DNA of 64,000 nt from an uncultured Saprospiraceae bacterium (GTDB lineage: Bacteria; Bacteroidota; Bacteroidia; Chitinophagales; Saprospiraceae), in assembly GCA_938041445.1 (NCBI GenBank), contig CALISO010000029.1, forward strand, positions 62,001 to 126,000, given 5' to 3'. Each line of letters opens with the position of its first letter. The stretch's first letter is position 1. Made by a program: the position numbers and the translations under genes. The notes under the pieces were generated by a model. The model was not told the DNA's origin and searched no databases. It saw only the letters and a list, made by a program, of their open reading frames with translations. This document shows positions 63,463 through 64,000 of the stretch, piece after piece.

Positions 63463-64000
63463 CTATTTGCCTTCACCGAGGTAGTGTCTAAGCAATTTAC
63501 TTCTACTCGCTGACCTTAGCTTATTGATGGCCTTATCTTTAATCTGTCTTACTCTTTCTCTGGTAAGTCCAAATTTCTCACCAATATCCTCTAAAGACAT
63601 TGGGTGCTCTATACCTAGACCAAAATAAAGCTTAATAACATCCATTTGTCGTTCTGATAGTGTATTGAGTGATCGTCCAATCTCTCTTCTAAGAGAGTCC
63701 ATATACTCAAGTTGACTATCAGTACTAGGCGTTCCGCCATTTTCGAGCACATCTAGCAGTGAGTTATCTTCTCCATCAACAAATGGTGCATCCATAGATA
63801 CGTGTCTTGAAGCAACGCCTAAGGTAGTTGATACCTCATCAGCAGAGATTTCCAATAGATCAGCCAATTCTTCTGCAGAGGGCTCTCTCTCGAACTCTTG
63901 CTCTAGTTCTGAAAATGCTCTATTAATCTTATTAAGTGATCCGACCTTATTGAGCGGTAGTCTTACGATACGTGATTGTTCCGCGAGAGCTTGTAGGATC
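63463..64000 (-). CDS. rpoD: Primary sigma factor RpoD/SigA (3' part)
   Basis: The C-terminal part of a sigma-70 factor; the gene runs off the window. The visible part includes the region 3 segment ALAEQSRIVRLPLNKVGS, then EREPSAEELADLLEISADEV, region 4 with the -35-binding helix-turn-helix (SLEDIGEKFGLTRERVRQIKDKAINKLRSASR) and a short tail ending YLGEGK. In Bacteroidota this factor reads the TAnnTTTG/TTTG promoters. Reading continues beyond the window edge. Confidence 0.95.
   Translation of the reverse strand, partial: ILQALAEQSRIVRLPLNKVGSLNKINRAFSELEQEFEREPSAEELADLLEISADEVSTTLGVASRHVSMDAPFVDGEDNSLLDVLENGGTPSTDSQLEYMDSLRREIGRSLNTLSERQMDVIKLYFGLGIEHPMSLEDIGEKFGLTRERVRQIKDKAINKLRSASRSKLLRHYLGEGK

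Overview
The window looks like a chromosomal segment of an AT-rich Bacteroidota bacterium, probably a Saprospiria-type or related environmental lineage (the phylum is firm, the class is a guess). The evidence: three secreted proteins with type IX secretion C-termini (one type A, two of the 'gliding-motility-associated C-terminal' type B), two TonB-dependent receptors with carboxypeptidase-regulatory-like N-domains, one of them paired with a DUF4249 lipoprotein, a TamA-like lipoprotein (TamL), a YiiX-type lipoprotein, and recurrent TAnnTTTG promoter elements in front of genes. There are no rRNA, tRNA, phage, IS or CRISPR features that I can see. Apart from small gaps the DNA is fully coding.

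Layout. 1-2.5 kb: phospholipid synthesis (cdsA, psd) and ferrochelatase. 2.7-8.5 kb: secreted metalloprotease, sucC with a strong terminator, a free-standing RluA N-terminal domain, dodecin, and a GH13-like lipoprotein that has lost its catalytic residues. 8.5-13.6 kb (minus): beta-helix protein, YiiX lipoprotein, DUF4249 and TonB receptor. 13.8-18.8 kb (minus): ccmB, ccmC, ccmD, glutamate dehydrogenase, Lrp regulator and a TraB/GumN protein. 18.9-31.6 kb (plus): amidase, DUF58, PPK2, S4 protein, a RibF-glycosyltransferase fusion, RluA, coaE, rocD, a conserved unknown, era, der, rfbC, rfbD. 31.6-36.5 kb (plus): giant type B secreted protein, riboflavin synthase, YdcF, RluA. 36.5-43.6 kb: TonB receptor and rpe, yggS, murI, tamL. 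43.6-47.7 kb: SpoU methyltransferase, thioredoxin, MarR, pyrF, NifU-C, Mrp. 47.8-53.3 kb (minus): a five-gene envelope operon described below. 53.4-56.3 kb: PD-ExK nuclease-like protein, an unrecognised 547-residue protein and a methyltransferase. 56.4-64 kb: ppk1, rplS, a PKD-repeat type B secreted protein, a Sua5-like gene, a C-terminal processing protease and the 3' half of rpoD.

The best candidate for an undescribed system is the 47.8-53.3 kb operon. It encodes a nitrate/taurine-type ABC ATPase and a permease with extra C-terminal helices, a membrane-anchored substrate-binding protein fused to a peptidoglycan-binding OmpA domain, a two-helix membrane protein with a PspA/IM30-like coiled coil, and a soluble coiled-coil protein. 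This looks like an envelope-tethered transport or stress module rather than an ordinary nutrient importer. Other unusual items are the GH13 pseudoenzyme, the RibF-GT2 fusion, the split RluA architecture, an orphan minus-strand promoter/terminator pair that may make a very short RNA, two genes whose promoter abuts the start codon (leaderless candidates), and two genes whose reading frames extend upstream with no ATG, GTG or TTG.
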